Below are positions 1-6,222 of a stretch of DNA of 10,814 bases, in pieces. The position numbers and the translations under genes were made by a program. Origin of the DNA: WHUA01 sp964585785 (GTDB taxonomy: Bacteria > Pseudomonadota > Alphaproteobacteria > UBA8366); the NCBI GenBank assembly GCA_964585785.1, contig CAZPFL010000179.1, positions 1-10,814 of the forward strand, written 5' to 3'. The notes beneath the pieces were generated by a model. That model worked only from the letters and a program-made list of their open reading frames with translations. It searched no databases and had not been told where the DNA came from. The first letter of the stretch is position 1. Each line of letters opens with the position of its first letter.

Positions 1-1
1 C

Positions 2-535
2 GGCAACGATTCCGGCGGCGGTCAGCCGGGCTGGATTCTCAAGTGTAAGGGCTGGGAAAACGATCCGAACGCCTATGTCTATTTCATCACCCAGGCGGCG
101 GTCTGGAAAAAGATCTGCGATCTGATCGGCGAGCCCGGCTGGAAGGATGATCCGGCCTACGCCACGCCGAACGCGCGCCTCGACAAGATCCCGCAGATTT
201 TCGACCGGATCGAGGAGTGGACGAAGACCAAGACCAAGTTCGAGGTCATGGACGCTTGCAATCCGCTCGATATTCCCTGCGGGCCTATCCTGTCGATGAA
301 GGAGATTTCCGAGGAGCCGTCGCTGCGTAAAACCGGCACGATCGTGGAAGTCGACCATCCCGAGCGCGGGCCCTATCTCACCGTCGGCTGCCCGATCAAG
401 CTTTCCGACAGCCCCGTCGAGGTCAAGCGCTCGCCGCTGCTCGGCGAACATACCATGGAGATTCTCCAGGACGTGCTCGGCTATTCGGGCGAAGAGCTCG
501 ATCGCGTCGTCAAGTCGGGCGCCGTGGGTGAATAG
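2..535 (+). CDS. frc: Formyl-CoA:oxalate CoA-transferase, C-terminal part (5' end outside window)
   Basis: A class III CoA transferase. In the known family it moves CoA from formyl-CoA to oxalate, making the oxalyl-CoA used by oxalyl-CoA decarboxylase in the cytoplasm. The frame is open from base 2 to the TAG at 533-535, giving 177 of roughly 425 residues. The visible start contains SGGGQPGW, which corresponds to the mobile glycine-rich active-site loop of Frc. It is followed by KCKGW, the IPCGP segment, the KEISEEPSL stretch, the YLTVG motif and the PLLGEHT motif, all hallmarks of this subfamily and closely like Oxalobacter and E. coli Frc as I recall them. The catalytic Asp lies in the missing N-terminal part. 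The next gene, an NDP-forming acyl-CoA synthetase, fits a carboxylate/CoA theme. The less likely alternative is a related acetyl-CoA:oxalate transferase; the loop and C-terminus favour Frc. Confidence 0.93.
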   Translation, partial: GNDSGGGQPGWILKCKGWENDPNAYVYFITQAAVWKKICDLIGEPGWKDDPAYATPNARLDKIPQIFDRIEEWTKTKTKFEVMDACNPLDIPCGPILSMKEISEEPSLRKTGTIVEVDHPERGPYLTVGCPIKLSDSPVEVKRSPLLGEHTMEILQDVLGYSGEELDRVVKSGAVGE

Positions 536-695
536 CCAACGCACGGACGACGGTAGACTATCGGGCGGCGGACCGGGACAACCGCGGCACGCCGTCGCCC
601 GAAGGCAAAGCTCTGTTCCACCGTGCCTGCGTAAAACGATGCAGAAGATTGCCGCGCAGGCGCAGCCAACCACTCGACAAGGATCAACGCAGGAT

Positions 696-724
696 TTCAC
701 GTAACATACACCGCGCACTATCAT
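696..724 (+). promoter_or_regulatory. Candidate sigma70-like promoter for the acyl-CoA synthetase
   Basis: In the 258-base gap between frc and the synthetase, TTCACG (696-701, 4 of 6 matches to TTGACA) lies 17 bases before TATCAT (719-724, 5 of 6 matches to TATAAT). This predicts a start near 731 and a leader of about 60 bases. The flanks also carry a 7-bp inverted repeat, CGCAGGA at 688-694 and TCCTGCG at 725-731, which brackets the promoter and could be an operator or chance. Apart from this the gap holds nothing I can name. Confidence 0.35.
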
Positions 725-793
725 TCCTGCGCCATCGACAGGGCGCCCTCGCGCGCCGCGTCCAAAGCCAGATATCACCTCAGGGAGGAGGCC

Positions 794-2929
794 ATGGCAC
801 TTAACAAGAAAGCGGTTCGTTCCGTACTCGACAAGGCGATCAAGGCGAAGCGCAGCGCGCTCACCGCCGAGGAATGCAAGAAGATCTGCGCGGCCTACGA
901 CATTCCCCTGCCGCGCGACGGCCTTGCCACCTCCGCCGGCCAGGCGGCCACGCTCGCCAAGAGGCTGGGCTTCCCGGTGGTCATGAAGATCCAGTCGGAA
1001 GACATTCTGCACAAGACGGACGCAGGCGGCGTGGTCGTCGGCGTGAACAGCGCAGGCGAGGCCCAAAAAGCCTACAAGGCCATCCTCAAGAACGCCAAGG
1101 CGTATAAGAAGAAGGCGCGCATCGACGGCGTCCAGGTCCAGAAAATGCTGTCGTCGCAAGGCGCGCAGGAAGTCCTGGTGGGCGCGGTCACCGATCCCAG
1201 CTTCGGCAAGCTGGTCGCCTTCGGTCTCGGCGGCGTTCTGGTCGAGGTCATGAAGGACATCACCTTCCGCCTGGCGCCGGCGACCAAGAAGGACGCGACG
1301 TCGATGCTGCAGGACATCCAGGGCGCCGAGATCCTGAAAGGCGTCCGCGGCGCCGATCCCGTCGATCGCCAGGCGCTTGCGACGATCATCCAGAACGTGT
1401 CGAAGCTGGTCTCCGACTTCCCCGAGATCGCGGAGATGGATCTCAACCCGATCTTCGCGCGCAAGAAGGGCGCGACGGCGGTCGACGTGCGCATCCTGCT
1501 CGACCTCAAGCCGAAGCCCGAGCCCTTCCGTCCGTCGCAGCAAGCGATCCTGGGCGCGATGAAGCGCATCATGAACCCGGATTCCGTGGCGGTGATCGGC
1601 GCGTCGGCCGAGGACGGCAAGATCGGCAATTCGGTCATGAAAAACCTGGTCAACGGCGGCTACAAGGGAAAGATCTATCCGATCAATCCGCGCGCCGAGG
1701 AAGTGCTCGGCTACAAGTGCTTCAAGAGCGTGAAGGACATTCCGGGCACGGTCGACGTCGCCGTCTTCGCCATTCCGGCGAAGTTCGTCACCGCGGCGCT
1801 CGAGGAAGTCGGCCAAAAGAAAGTTCCGGGCGCGGTGATGATTCCTTCGGGTTTCGCGGAGACCGGCGAAGTCGAGCTGCAGAACGAGATGCTGGCGGTC
1901 GCACGCAAATACAATGTGCGGGTCATGGGGCCGAACATCTACGGCTTCTATTACACGCCGAAGAATCTCTGCGCGACCTTCTGCACGCCCTACGACGTCA
2001 AGGGCAAGGTCGCGCTCTCCTCGCAGAGCGGCGGCGTCGGCATGTCGATCATCGGCTTCAGCCGTTCGACCAAGATGGGCGTCTCGGCAATTGTCGGCCT
2101 GGGCAACAAGTCGGACCTCGATGAGGACGATCTGCTCACCTATTTCGAGCAGGACCCCAACACCCAGGTGATGGCGATGCACTTGGAAGACCTCAAAGAC
2201 GGCCGCTCCTTCGCCACGGTGGCCAAGCGCGTCTCGAAGAACAAACCGATCATCGTGCTCAAGGCCGGCCGCACGGCCATGGGCGCGCGCGCCGCGGCGT
2301 CGCACACGGGCGCGCTCGCCGGCAACGACAAGATCTACGAGGACGTGCTGAAGCAGTCCGGCGTGATCCGGGCCCGCACGCTCAACGACATGCTGCAATT
2401 CGCGCGCGGCCTGCCGAAGCTGCCGACGCCGAAGGGTGAGAATGTCGTGATCATCACGGGCGCCGGCGGCTCCGGTGTGCTGCTGTCGGACGCTTGCGTC
2501 GACAACGGGCTGCAGCTCATGCGCATGCCGAAGGATCTGGATGCGGCCTTCCGCAAGTTCATCCCGCCCTTCGGCGCGGCCGGCAATCCCGTCGACATCA
2601 CCGGCGGCGAGCCGCCCTCGACCTACGCCAACACGATCAAGCTCGGCCTCGAGGACGACCGCATCCACGCGCTCATCCTCGGCTACTGGCACACCATCGT
2701 GACGCCGCCGATGGTCTTCGCCGAGCTGACCGCGAAGGTCGTGGAGGAAGCGCGCGCGAAGGGCATCAACAAGCCCGTCGTCGCGTCGCTGGTCGGCGAT
2801 ACCCAGGTCGAACAGGCATCCGAATATCTCTACGACCGCGACATCGTCGCCTATCCCTACACGACGGAGCTGCCGGTCAACGTGCTGGGCGCGAAGTACC
2901 GTTGGGCACGCTCGGCCGGGCTGCTCTGA
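794..2929 (+). CDS. NDP-forming acyl-CoA synthetase (acetate-CoA ligase family, fused beta-alpha)
   Basis: A 711-residue cytoplasmic acyl-CoA synthetase (ADP/GDP-forming). The family couples acyl-CoA synthesis or breakdown to NTP through phosphohistidine intermediates. An ATP-grasp domain comes first (about residues 15-235), with His73 in the LHKTDAGGV motif. Next are a CoA-binding Rossmann domain from about 258, with VIGAS at 267-271, and a succinyl-CoA-ligase-like domain with SSQSGG at about 409-414 and SHTGALAGND, whose His504 matches the catalytic phosphohistidine. The C-terminal part carries ITGAGGSG. Order is beta then alpha, the reverse of the alpha-beta fusions in E. coli Pka/YfiQ and the Entamoeba enzyme, and there is no acetyltransferase tail. 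The ATG has a strong purine-rich site, GGGAGGAGG at 783-791. Next to frc it may activate oxalate, formate or another short carboxylate; that substrate assignment is inference. A terminator follows the stop. Confidence 0.93.
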   Translation: MALNKKAVRSVLDKAIKAKRSALTAEECKKICAAYDIPLPRDGLATSAGQAATLAKRLGFPVVMKIQSEDILHKTDAGGVVVGVNSAGEAQKAYKAILKNAKAYKKKARIDGVQVQKMLSSQGAQEVLVGAVTDPSFGKLVAFGLGGVLVEVMKDITFRLAPATKKDATSMLQDIQGAEILKGVRGADPVDRQALATIIQNVSKLVSDFPEIAEMDLNPIFARKKGATAVDVRILLDLKPKPEPFRPSQQAILGAMKRIMNPDSVAVIGASAEDGKIGNSVMKNLVNGGYKGKIYPINPRAEEVLGYKCFKSVKDIPGTVDVAVFAIPAKFVTAALEEVGQKKVPGAVMIPSGFAETGEVELQNEMLAVARKYNVRVMGPNIYGFYYTPKNLCATFCTPYDVKGKVALSSQSGGVGMSIIGFSRSTKMGVSAIVGLGNKSDLDEDDLLTYFEQDPNTQVMAMHLEDLKDGRSFATVAKRVSKNKPIIVLKAGRTAMGARAAASHTGALAGNDKIYEDVLKQSGVIRARTLNDMLQFARGLPKLPTPKGENVVIITGAGGSGVLLSDACVDNGLQLMRMPKDLDAAFRKFIPPFGAAGNPVDITGGEPPSTYANTIKLGLEDDRIHALILGYWHTIVTPPMVFAELTAKVVEEARAKGINKPVVASLVGDTQVEQASEYLYDRDIVAYPYTTELPVNVLGAKYRWARSAGLL

Positions 2930-2954
2930 CCAGGCCGTTATCGGCAACGGATTT

Positions 2955-2990
2955 TCGGGGGCCGTGGCGACGCGGCCCCCGAGCCGTTTT
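2955..2990 (+). terminator. Intrinsic terminator after the acyl-CoA synthetase
   Basis: A perfect 9-bp stem, CGGGGGCCG (2956-2964) pairing with CGGCCCCCG (2973-2981), plus a T-A closing pair, encloses an 8-base loop. GAGCCG and then TTTT at 2987-2990 follow. It starts 26 bases after the stop codon. A smaller hairpin, CCGTT 2935-2939 with AACGG 2946-2950 followed by ATTTT, lies just before it. Only four T residues end the main structure, so strength is uncertain. Confidence 0.68.
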
Positions 2991-3075
2991 ACCGCAGGCT
3001 ACCGGGGCGACAAGCGCGTCATGATTCGCTATGTTCTGGCCCAATAAAAATTCCAGACACCAACAGGATCCGACC

Positions 3076-3633
3076 GTGCGCCTCAAGGCCGCAAGATCTT
3101 GCCTCGTCGTTACGAGCTTCGTGAAGGAAGGCCACGCCGATACGCCGTGCCCCGATTGGCTGCTCGCCAACATCGCGCTGTTGACGACCGCGGCGCAGCG
3201 CCTCGACGTGCCGCTCTTCATGGCGCATGGCGACGCCGATCCGATCGAAGATCTTTTTTTTCGGCTCAGCCCGCCGCCGTCGGACTCGCGCTCCGTGCCG
3301 GGATTCGCGACGCGTGACTGCAACATCGAGGGGCTTCCCGACATGATGCGCCGGCTCGGCCGCAAGCATGCGCTGTTCGTCGGCTCGTTGCCGATCGTGC
3401 AATCCCTGATCGCGCGCCTGTCGCCGGCCGACGACGGCTGCACGGCCTATGCCGTTATCGACGCCATCGCCGACGATGCGGAGGCCTCCGAGCCGCCGTC
3501 GCTGGAACGCATGCAACGCGCCGACTGTCCGCTGGTCACAACGGAAATGGTCGTCTTCGAGTGGCTCGAGCGCGGCGACGCCCCAGTGTTCCGCGAGTTG
3601 CTGCCCCTGATCAAGCGGCGCGCGATCCGCTGA
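3076..3633 (+). CDS. Isochorismatase-fold protein lacking the catalytic residues (cysteine hydrolase-like)
   Basis: A cytoplasmic protein of the isochorismatase/cysteine-hydrolase superfamily. The fold is recognisable from CLVVTSF near the N-terminus, the ALFVGS strand, YAVIDA and the C-terminal TTEMVVFEWL...FRELLPLIK block (TTEMVVFEWL at 155-164 of 185), typical of YcaC-like members. Active enzymes use an Asp-Lys-Cys triad. Here the Asp of the first strand is Ser14, the Lys position in the FATRDCN stretch is not Lys, and the nucleophilic Cys (normally in a GLETDVCV-like motif) aligns with Gln109 in GSLPIVQS. It is therefore probably catalytically dead or altered. I prefer the GTG at 3076, which has AGGA at 3065-3068; an in-frame ATG at 3031 would add 15 residues but has no visible ribosome binding site. 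It stands alone between a terminator and the ompW promoter. Function unknown. Confidence 0.78.
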   Translation: MRLKAARSCLVVTSFVKEGHADTPCPDWLLANIALLTTAAQRLDVPLFMAHGDADPIEDLFFRLSPPPSDSRSVPGFATRDCNIEGLPDMMRRLGRKHALFVGSLPIVQSLIARLSPADDGCTAYAVIDAIADDAEASEPPSLERMQRADCPLVTTEMVVFEWLERGDAPVFRELLPLIKRRAIR

Positions 3634-3681
3634 ACCGCCACTTCGTCCGCGGCGACAAAAAAATGCCCGCGGCCGCCCATT

Positions 3682-3730
3682 TTGATCCACATCAATGACT
3701 TATTCCTCATTTTTGCACAGAATGCGTGCA
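3682..3730 (+). promoter_or_regulatory. FNR/FixK-type box and class II promoter of ompW
   Basis: TTGATccacATCAA at 3682-3695 is a perfect match to the FNR/FixK consensus TTGAT-N4-ATCAA. Its centre is at 3688.5. For a class II promoter, with the box centred at -41.5, the start would be near 3730. The -10 element would then be CAGAAT at 3718-3723 (4 of 6 matches to TATAAT), which is where it should be. This predicts activation of ompW under low oxygen by an Fnr, FixK or Dnr-like protein, or by another Crp-family member reading the same site. FNR control of ompW is reported in enterobacteria; its extension here is inference. Confidence 0.72.
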
Positions 3731-3791
3731 AATTGTCGGGCTGGACAACTTATGGTATCTGTCCTGCCTATCTTCATGGGGGAGTTGGGGA

Positions 3792-4436
3792 ATGCACATT
3801 CGTTATCTTCTTTTCGCCTTGGCCTGCGTCGGCGCCCTTGTGTCGCAGCAGACCGCCGTCCGAGCTGCAGAGGCCGAGTCGGCGCTCAAGGGCCTTCTCA
3901 TCCGTGGCCGGATGTTGGCGGTCATCCCGCAGGAAAGCGCTGATATCTCGTCGATCGGCGGCAGTGTCGACATCAGCAACGCCTATGTGCCTGAAGTCGA
4001 CCTGACTTGGTTCTTTACGAAGAACATCGCCGTGGAGGCGATCGCCGCGATCACGCCGCACGACGTCAAGGCGACGAACACGTCGCTTGGCAACGTCGAC
4101 CTCGGCAGTGTCATGCTGCTGCCGCCGACGGTCCTGCTGCAGTACCATCACCCGTTCGGGAAGTGGAAGCCCTATGTGGGCGCCGGCGTCAATTACACCG
4201 TCTTCTTCAATGAAGACGCGCCGGGAGGCACGGTCACCAATATCAGCTACGACAATTCCTTCGGCTGGGCGTTGCAGGCCGGCGTGGACTACATGCTGAC
4301 CGACCATTGGCTTCTGAATCTCGACCTCAAGAAGCTGTTCCTCAGCACCGACGTCAACATCAACAACGGCGCGATCAAAGCCAATGTCGACATCGATCCG
4401 TGGATCGTCGGCGTCGGCGTCGGCTATCGCTTCTAG
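3792..4436 (+). CDS. ompW: Outer membrane protein OmpW
   Basis: A 214-residue member of the OmpW family, small eight-stranded outer membrane beta-barrels that form a narrow hydrophobic channel. Residues 1 to about 25 are a signal peptide (basic MHIR, a hydrophobic core, then TAVRA before the cut). Family hallmarks follow in order: ISNAYVPEVDLTWFFT, ITPHDV, LGSVMLLPPTVLLQYH, KPYVGAGVNYT, WALQAGVDYML, LNLDLKK and VDIDPWIVGVGVGYRF. The chain ends in Phe, the usual outer-membrane assembly signal. Length is normal for the mature family. ATG 3792 is preferred over the upstream in-frame ATG at 3726 because GGGGGAG (3778-3784) lies 7 bases before it and the signal peptide starts there. The FNR-type box upstream suggests induction at low oxygen. 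It converges on a LuxR-type regulator gene, with only 26 bases between the stop codons. Confidence 0.95.
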   Translation: MHIRYLLFALACVGALVSQQTAVRAAEAESALKGLLIRGRMLAVIPQESADISSIGGSVDISNAYVPEVDLTWFFTKNIAVEAIAAITPHDVKATNTSLGNVDLGSVMLLPPTVLLQYHHPFGKWKPYVGAGVNYTVFFNEDAPGGTVTNISYDNSFGWALQAGVDYMLTDHWLLNLDLKKLFLSTDVNINNGAIKANVDIDPWIVGVGVGYRF

Positions 4437-4447
4437 GACATAAGGAA

Positions 4448-4484
4448 CGAGGTGGCGCGAGCCTAGTGCTTTTGCGCCACCTCG
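4448..4484. terminator. Hairpin between ompW and the LuxR-type gene, possible bidirectional terminator
   Basis: CGAGGTGGCGC (4448-4458) pairs perfectly over 11 bp with GCGCCACCTCG (4474-4484), enclosing a 15-base loop. It begins 11 bases after the ompW stop. The right arm is the coding sequence for the last residues of the minus-strand regulator, and the loop contains that gene's stop codon. Read on the minus strand, the stem is followed by TTCCTTAT; on the plus strand there is no T tract, so it may mainly end the regulator transcript or protect the ompW 3' end. Confidence 0.5.
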
Positions 4485-5107
4485 AGATACAGCTTCGTCG
4501 CCTGCAGGCGGTTGCGCACGCCGAGCACGCGTAAGACCGCAGCGACATGCGTGCGGATCGTGCCGGACGACATGGTGAGCGCCTCCGCGATTTGCTTGTT
4601 GCTGAGGCCTTGCGCGAGATATTCGAGGACCTCGCGCTGCCGGGGCGTGAGCTGACCGAAAAGCTCCGCGGCCGAGTGGGAATTCGCGATGTCGAGCGCA
4701 TCACCCAGGTCCCGCAGGTAGTGCCAGACGGGAAAATACTCGCCGCCCGTCAGAAGCACGCGGAACACGTTCACGAGAACGTCCCGCCGAAGGTCCAGTG
4801 GAATATATCCCGCAGCGCCGCAGCGCCGCGCCTCGAGCATTTCCTCGGGGCTATCGGACAGGGAAAGAACGGCAACCGGCACGCCGATCGCCCAATGGCA
4901 CAAGGTCTCGATCAGGGAATAACAGCGGGACCGGCTGTCGCGAATCACAAAGACGACAAAATCGACATCTGCCGGGCGTTGCGTCCGTTTTCGTGCGAGC
5001 GGCAACTCGGAAATCGTCTCGACCTCCATGAAATCCGCGATGGACTTAAGGAGGCGTGCCTCCACATCGGCCAAATCAGAATCCGGGTCAATAACTAACG
5101 AACGCAC
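4463..5107 (-). CDS. LuxR/NarL-type regulator with degenerate receiver domain (downstream paralogue)
   Basis: A 214-residue NarL/FixJ-style transcription factor. Residues 1 to about 120 follow the receiver fold (SLVIDPDSD at the acidic first loop, then ADVDFVVFVIRD, GVPVAVLSLSD and GAAGYIPLDL). Residues 153-203 form a LuxR helix-turn-helix (LTPRQREVLEYLAQGLSNKQ, GTIRTHVAAVLRVLGVRNR). The phospho-acceptor Asp position is Val54 and the conserved Lys position is Leu104, while Ser82 at the switch position remains. Normal phosphorylation by a histidine kinase is therefore unlikely; control may be constitutive, by ligand, or by pairing with another regulator. The start is GTG at 5107: the in-frame TGA is four codons upstream (5117-5119), so no longer version exists. 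It ends in the hairpin facing ompW. It lies 211 bases downstream of a paralogue of nearly equal length on the same strand. Confidence 0.9.
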   Translation of the reverse strand: MRSLVIDPDSDLADVEARLLKSIADFMEVETISELPLARKRTQRPADVDFVVFVIRDSRSRCYSLIETLCHWAIGVPVAVLSLSDSPEEMLEARRCGAAGYIPLDLRRDVLVNVFRVLLTGGEYFPVWHYLRDLGDALDIANSHSAAELFGQLTPRQREVLEYLAQGLSNKQIAEALTMSSGTIRTHVAAVLRVLGVRNRLQATKLYLEVAQKH

Positions 5108-5272
5108 AACGCAATCTCATTCATCGCATGATTTCTCGATCGGGTTTCCTTCGATGATCACTGACTCGGGAAATTGCAGAATGCTCCGCCGCGCCCTTAC
5201 GCATTCGCGCGGGAGAAATGCGATTCCACGCTTGGCCGGAAAAAACGATTCCCCCCATCGGCCCCGCAATTC

Positions 5273-5296
5273 GTTACATGAGAAGCCCACTGTAAC
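5273..5296. promoter_or_regulatory. Dyad GTTACA-N12-TGTAAC between the two LuxR-type genes
   Basis: A perfect 6-bp inverted repeat, GTTACA at 5273-5278 and TGTAAC at 5291-5296, has a 12-base spacer. It lies about 165-190 bases upstream of the GTG start of the second regulator and just past the GC-rich palindrome after the first. The spacing of about 1.7 helical turns between arm centres suits a dimeric regulator, but six-base arms can arise by chance. No named operator is recognised. Confidence 0.3.
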
Positions 5297-5299
5297 AAC

Positions 5300-5317
5300 C
5301 GGGCCGGCGCCGGCCCG
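5300..5317 (-). terminator. GC-rich palindrome after the upstream LuxR-type gene
   Basis: CGGGCCGGCGCCGGCCCG is a perfect 18-base palindrome that begins directly after the regulator's stop codon (TGA on the minus strand at 5319-5321). Folded with a 4-base loop it gives a stem of about 7 bp of only G and C. On the minus strand it is followed by GTTGTTACA, a weak T-rich tail. This suggests partial termination or attenuation between the two paralogues. Confidence 0.45.
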
Positions 5318-5318
5318 C

Positions 5319-5969
5319 TCAATCCATCGCGAATCCGTCGGGTCGCGCCTGTCGGACCGCCTCGTCCCGGTTGCGCACGTTCATCGCGCGGAGCAGCGCG
5401 GAAACATGCAGCTTGGCCGTCGCCTCGGCGATGCCGAGCGAATCGGCAATCTCCCGATTCGTGCGTCCATCGATCAGCAATCCGAGCACGTCCTTCTGGC
5501 GCTGCGTGAGCTCTCGTCGCGTTTCGGTTTGCGCAACCACACGCGTCGCCGGCTTGCCGTCCTCGCACAAGCGATCGATCAGCATCGCCGCGGGAAAATA
5601 GACCCCACCCGAGCGGACCAGGCGAAGAATTTCAATGATCAACGGACGGCGCACGGGAAGCGCGACATAGCCCTTCACGCCGGCGTGGATCGCCATGCCG
5701 AGCTGTGCCGGGCTCGATTCCTTGGCAAGCACGACGATCGGCACGCCCATCGCCATGGCAGCCAGGCTTTGCAGCCGGCTGAACTTCTCATTCGTTTGCA
5801 CGCCCGCATGCCAAACGATCAGATCGAGTTGCGGAAGATCTTTCACCAGCGTCAGCGCATCGCGCAGCGACATCGCGCGATGGATCGTGGCGCCGAGATC
5901 CAGCTCCCGAAGGAGGGATTCGCATCCGCATGCGGACTCATTTGAGTTATCTGCCAGCAGCACGTTCAT
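5319..5969 (-). CDS. LuxR/NarL-type regulator with degenerate receiver domain (upstream paralogue)
   Basis: A 216-residue NarL/FixJ-style regulator. The receiver-like part (MNVLLADNS at the start, LDLIVWHAG, GVPIVVLAKES, GVKGYVALPV) covers about residues 1-120. The LuxR helix-turn-helix is at about 154-205 (LTQRQKDVLGLLIDGRTN, ATAKLHVSALLRAMNVRNRD). The phospho-acceptor position is His54, the Thr/Ser switch position is Ala82 and the Lys position is Leu104, so three of the canonical receiver residues are missing. It aligns position by position with its downstream paralogue, including a shared GGxYFP motif at the receiver-linker junction (residues 121-126 in both), which points to a tandem duplication. 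The start is ATG at 5969, with only a weak purine-rich site (AGAAGAAAA, 10-18 bases upstream). Target genes are unknown; neighbouring ompW or the paralogue are possible. Confidence 0.9.
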   Translation of the reverse strand: MNVLLADNSNESACGCESLLRELDLGATIHRAMSLRDALTLVKDLPQLDLIVWHAGVQTNEKFSRLQSLAAMAMGVPIVVLAKESSPAQLGMAIHAGVKGYVALPVRRPLIIEILRLVRSGGVYFPAAMLIDRLCEDGKPATRVVAQTETRRELTQRQKDVLGLLIDGRTNREIADSLGIAEATAKLHVSALLRAMNVRNRDEAVRQARPDGFAMD

Positions 5970-5995
5970 TTTTGGCGTTTTCTTCTACGCTGCAT

Positions 5996-6136
5996 TTATT
6001 TTCGCTTGACGGCGGCGAGTATGAATTCGACTTCGCCCTTTTGCAATCTTTTCGCACACGAATCGATCGGCAAATTCACCGCCAACTTGACCCACGGTTG
6101 CAACACGTCGGAAATTCGAGCGCGCCGCATTGTCAT
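5996..6136 (-). CDS. Possible small basic protein of 46 residues (doubtful)
   Basis: An open frame of 46 codons begins at ATG 6136 (second ATG at 6130), ends with TAA at 5996-5998, and lies 26 bases before the upstream LuxR-type gene on the same strand. The product would be basic, beginning MTMRRARISD and ending AAVKRK, with a hydrophobic/amphipathic middle (VLQPWVKLAVNLPI). There is no good ribosome binding site and the third-position G/C bias is weaker than in the neighbouring genes. A candidate promoter for the regulator lies inside it. It may be a real leader-type gene or just an open stretch; I do not recognise it. Confidence 0.22.
   Translation of the reverse strand: MTMRRARISDVLQPWVKLAVNLPIDSCAKRLQKGEVEFILAAVKRK
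6018..6046 (-). promoter_or_regulatory. Candidate promoter for the upstream LuxR-type gene
   Basis: On the minus strand, TTGCAA (6046-6041, 4 of 6 matches to TTGACA) is 17 bases from CATACT (6023-6018, 4 of 6 matches to TATAAT). It predicts a start near 6011 and a leader of about 40 bases before ATG 5969. The local sequence is more AT-rich than the coding regions. Evidence is only motif-level. Confidence 0.28.
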
Positions 6137-6189
6137 GCCACGGATCCGGGCGCTAATTCCGGTGATTACGGGGCCGTCCTTACGTGCGT

Positions 6190-6211
6190 GATCGCCGCGC
6201 CGCCGGCGATC
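6190..6211 (-). terminator. Hairpin downstream of the alpha/beta hydrolase gene
   Basis: GATCGCCG (6190-6197) and CGGCGATC (6204-6211) form a perfect 8-bp stem with a 6-base loop, 11 bases after the hydrolase stop codon on the minus strand. No T tract follows (ACGCACGTAAGG), so it is not a textbook terminator. It may act as a 3' end stabiliser or a weak terminator. Confidence 0.35.
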
Positions 6212-6222
6212 GCCGCCGCGCC

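Noticed and set aside
561..600. Inverted repeat GGGCGGCG ... CGCCC after frc as a terminator
   Set aside because: Pairing is imperfect, the loop is long and no T tract follows.
3640..3681. Terminator after the isochorismatase-like gene (CCGCGGC, A-rich loop, GCCCGCGG)
   Set aside because: The stem needs a bulge and the TTTT follows only after several more bases, so it is too weak to list.
3726..3791. N-terminal extension of OmpW from an upstream ATG
   Set aside because: The signal peptide and ribosome binding site both point to ATG 3792, and the predicted transcription start lies inside the extension.
5028..5945. A 305-codon plus-strand open frame
   Set aside because: It runs antisense to the upstream LuxR-type gene. 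Its composition is typical of a shadow frame and the opposite strand carries clear family motifs.
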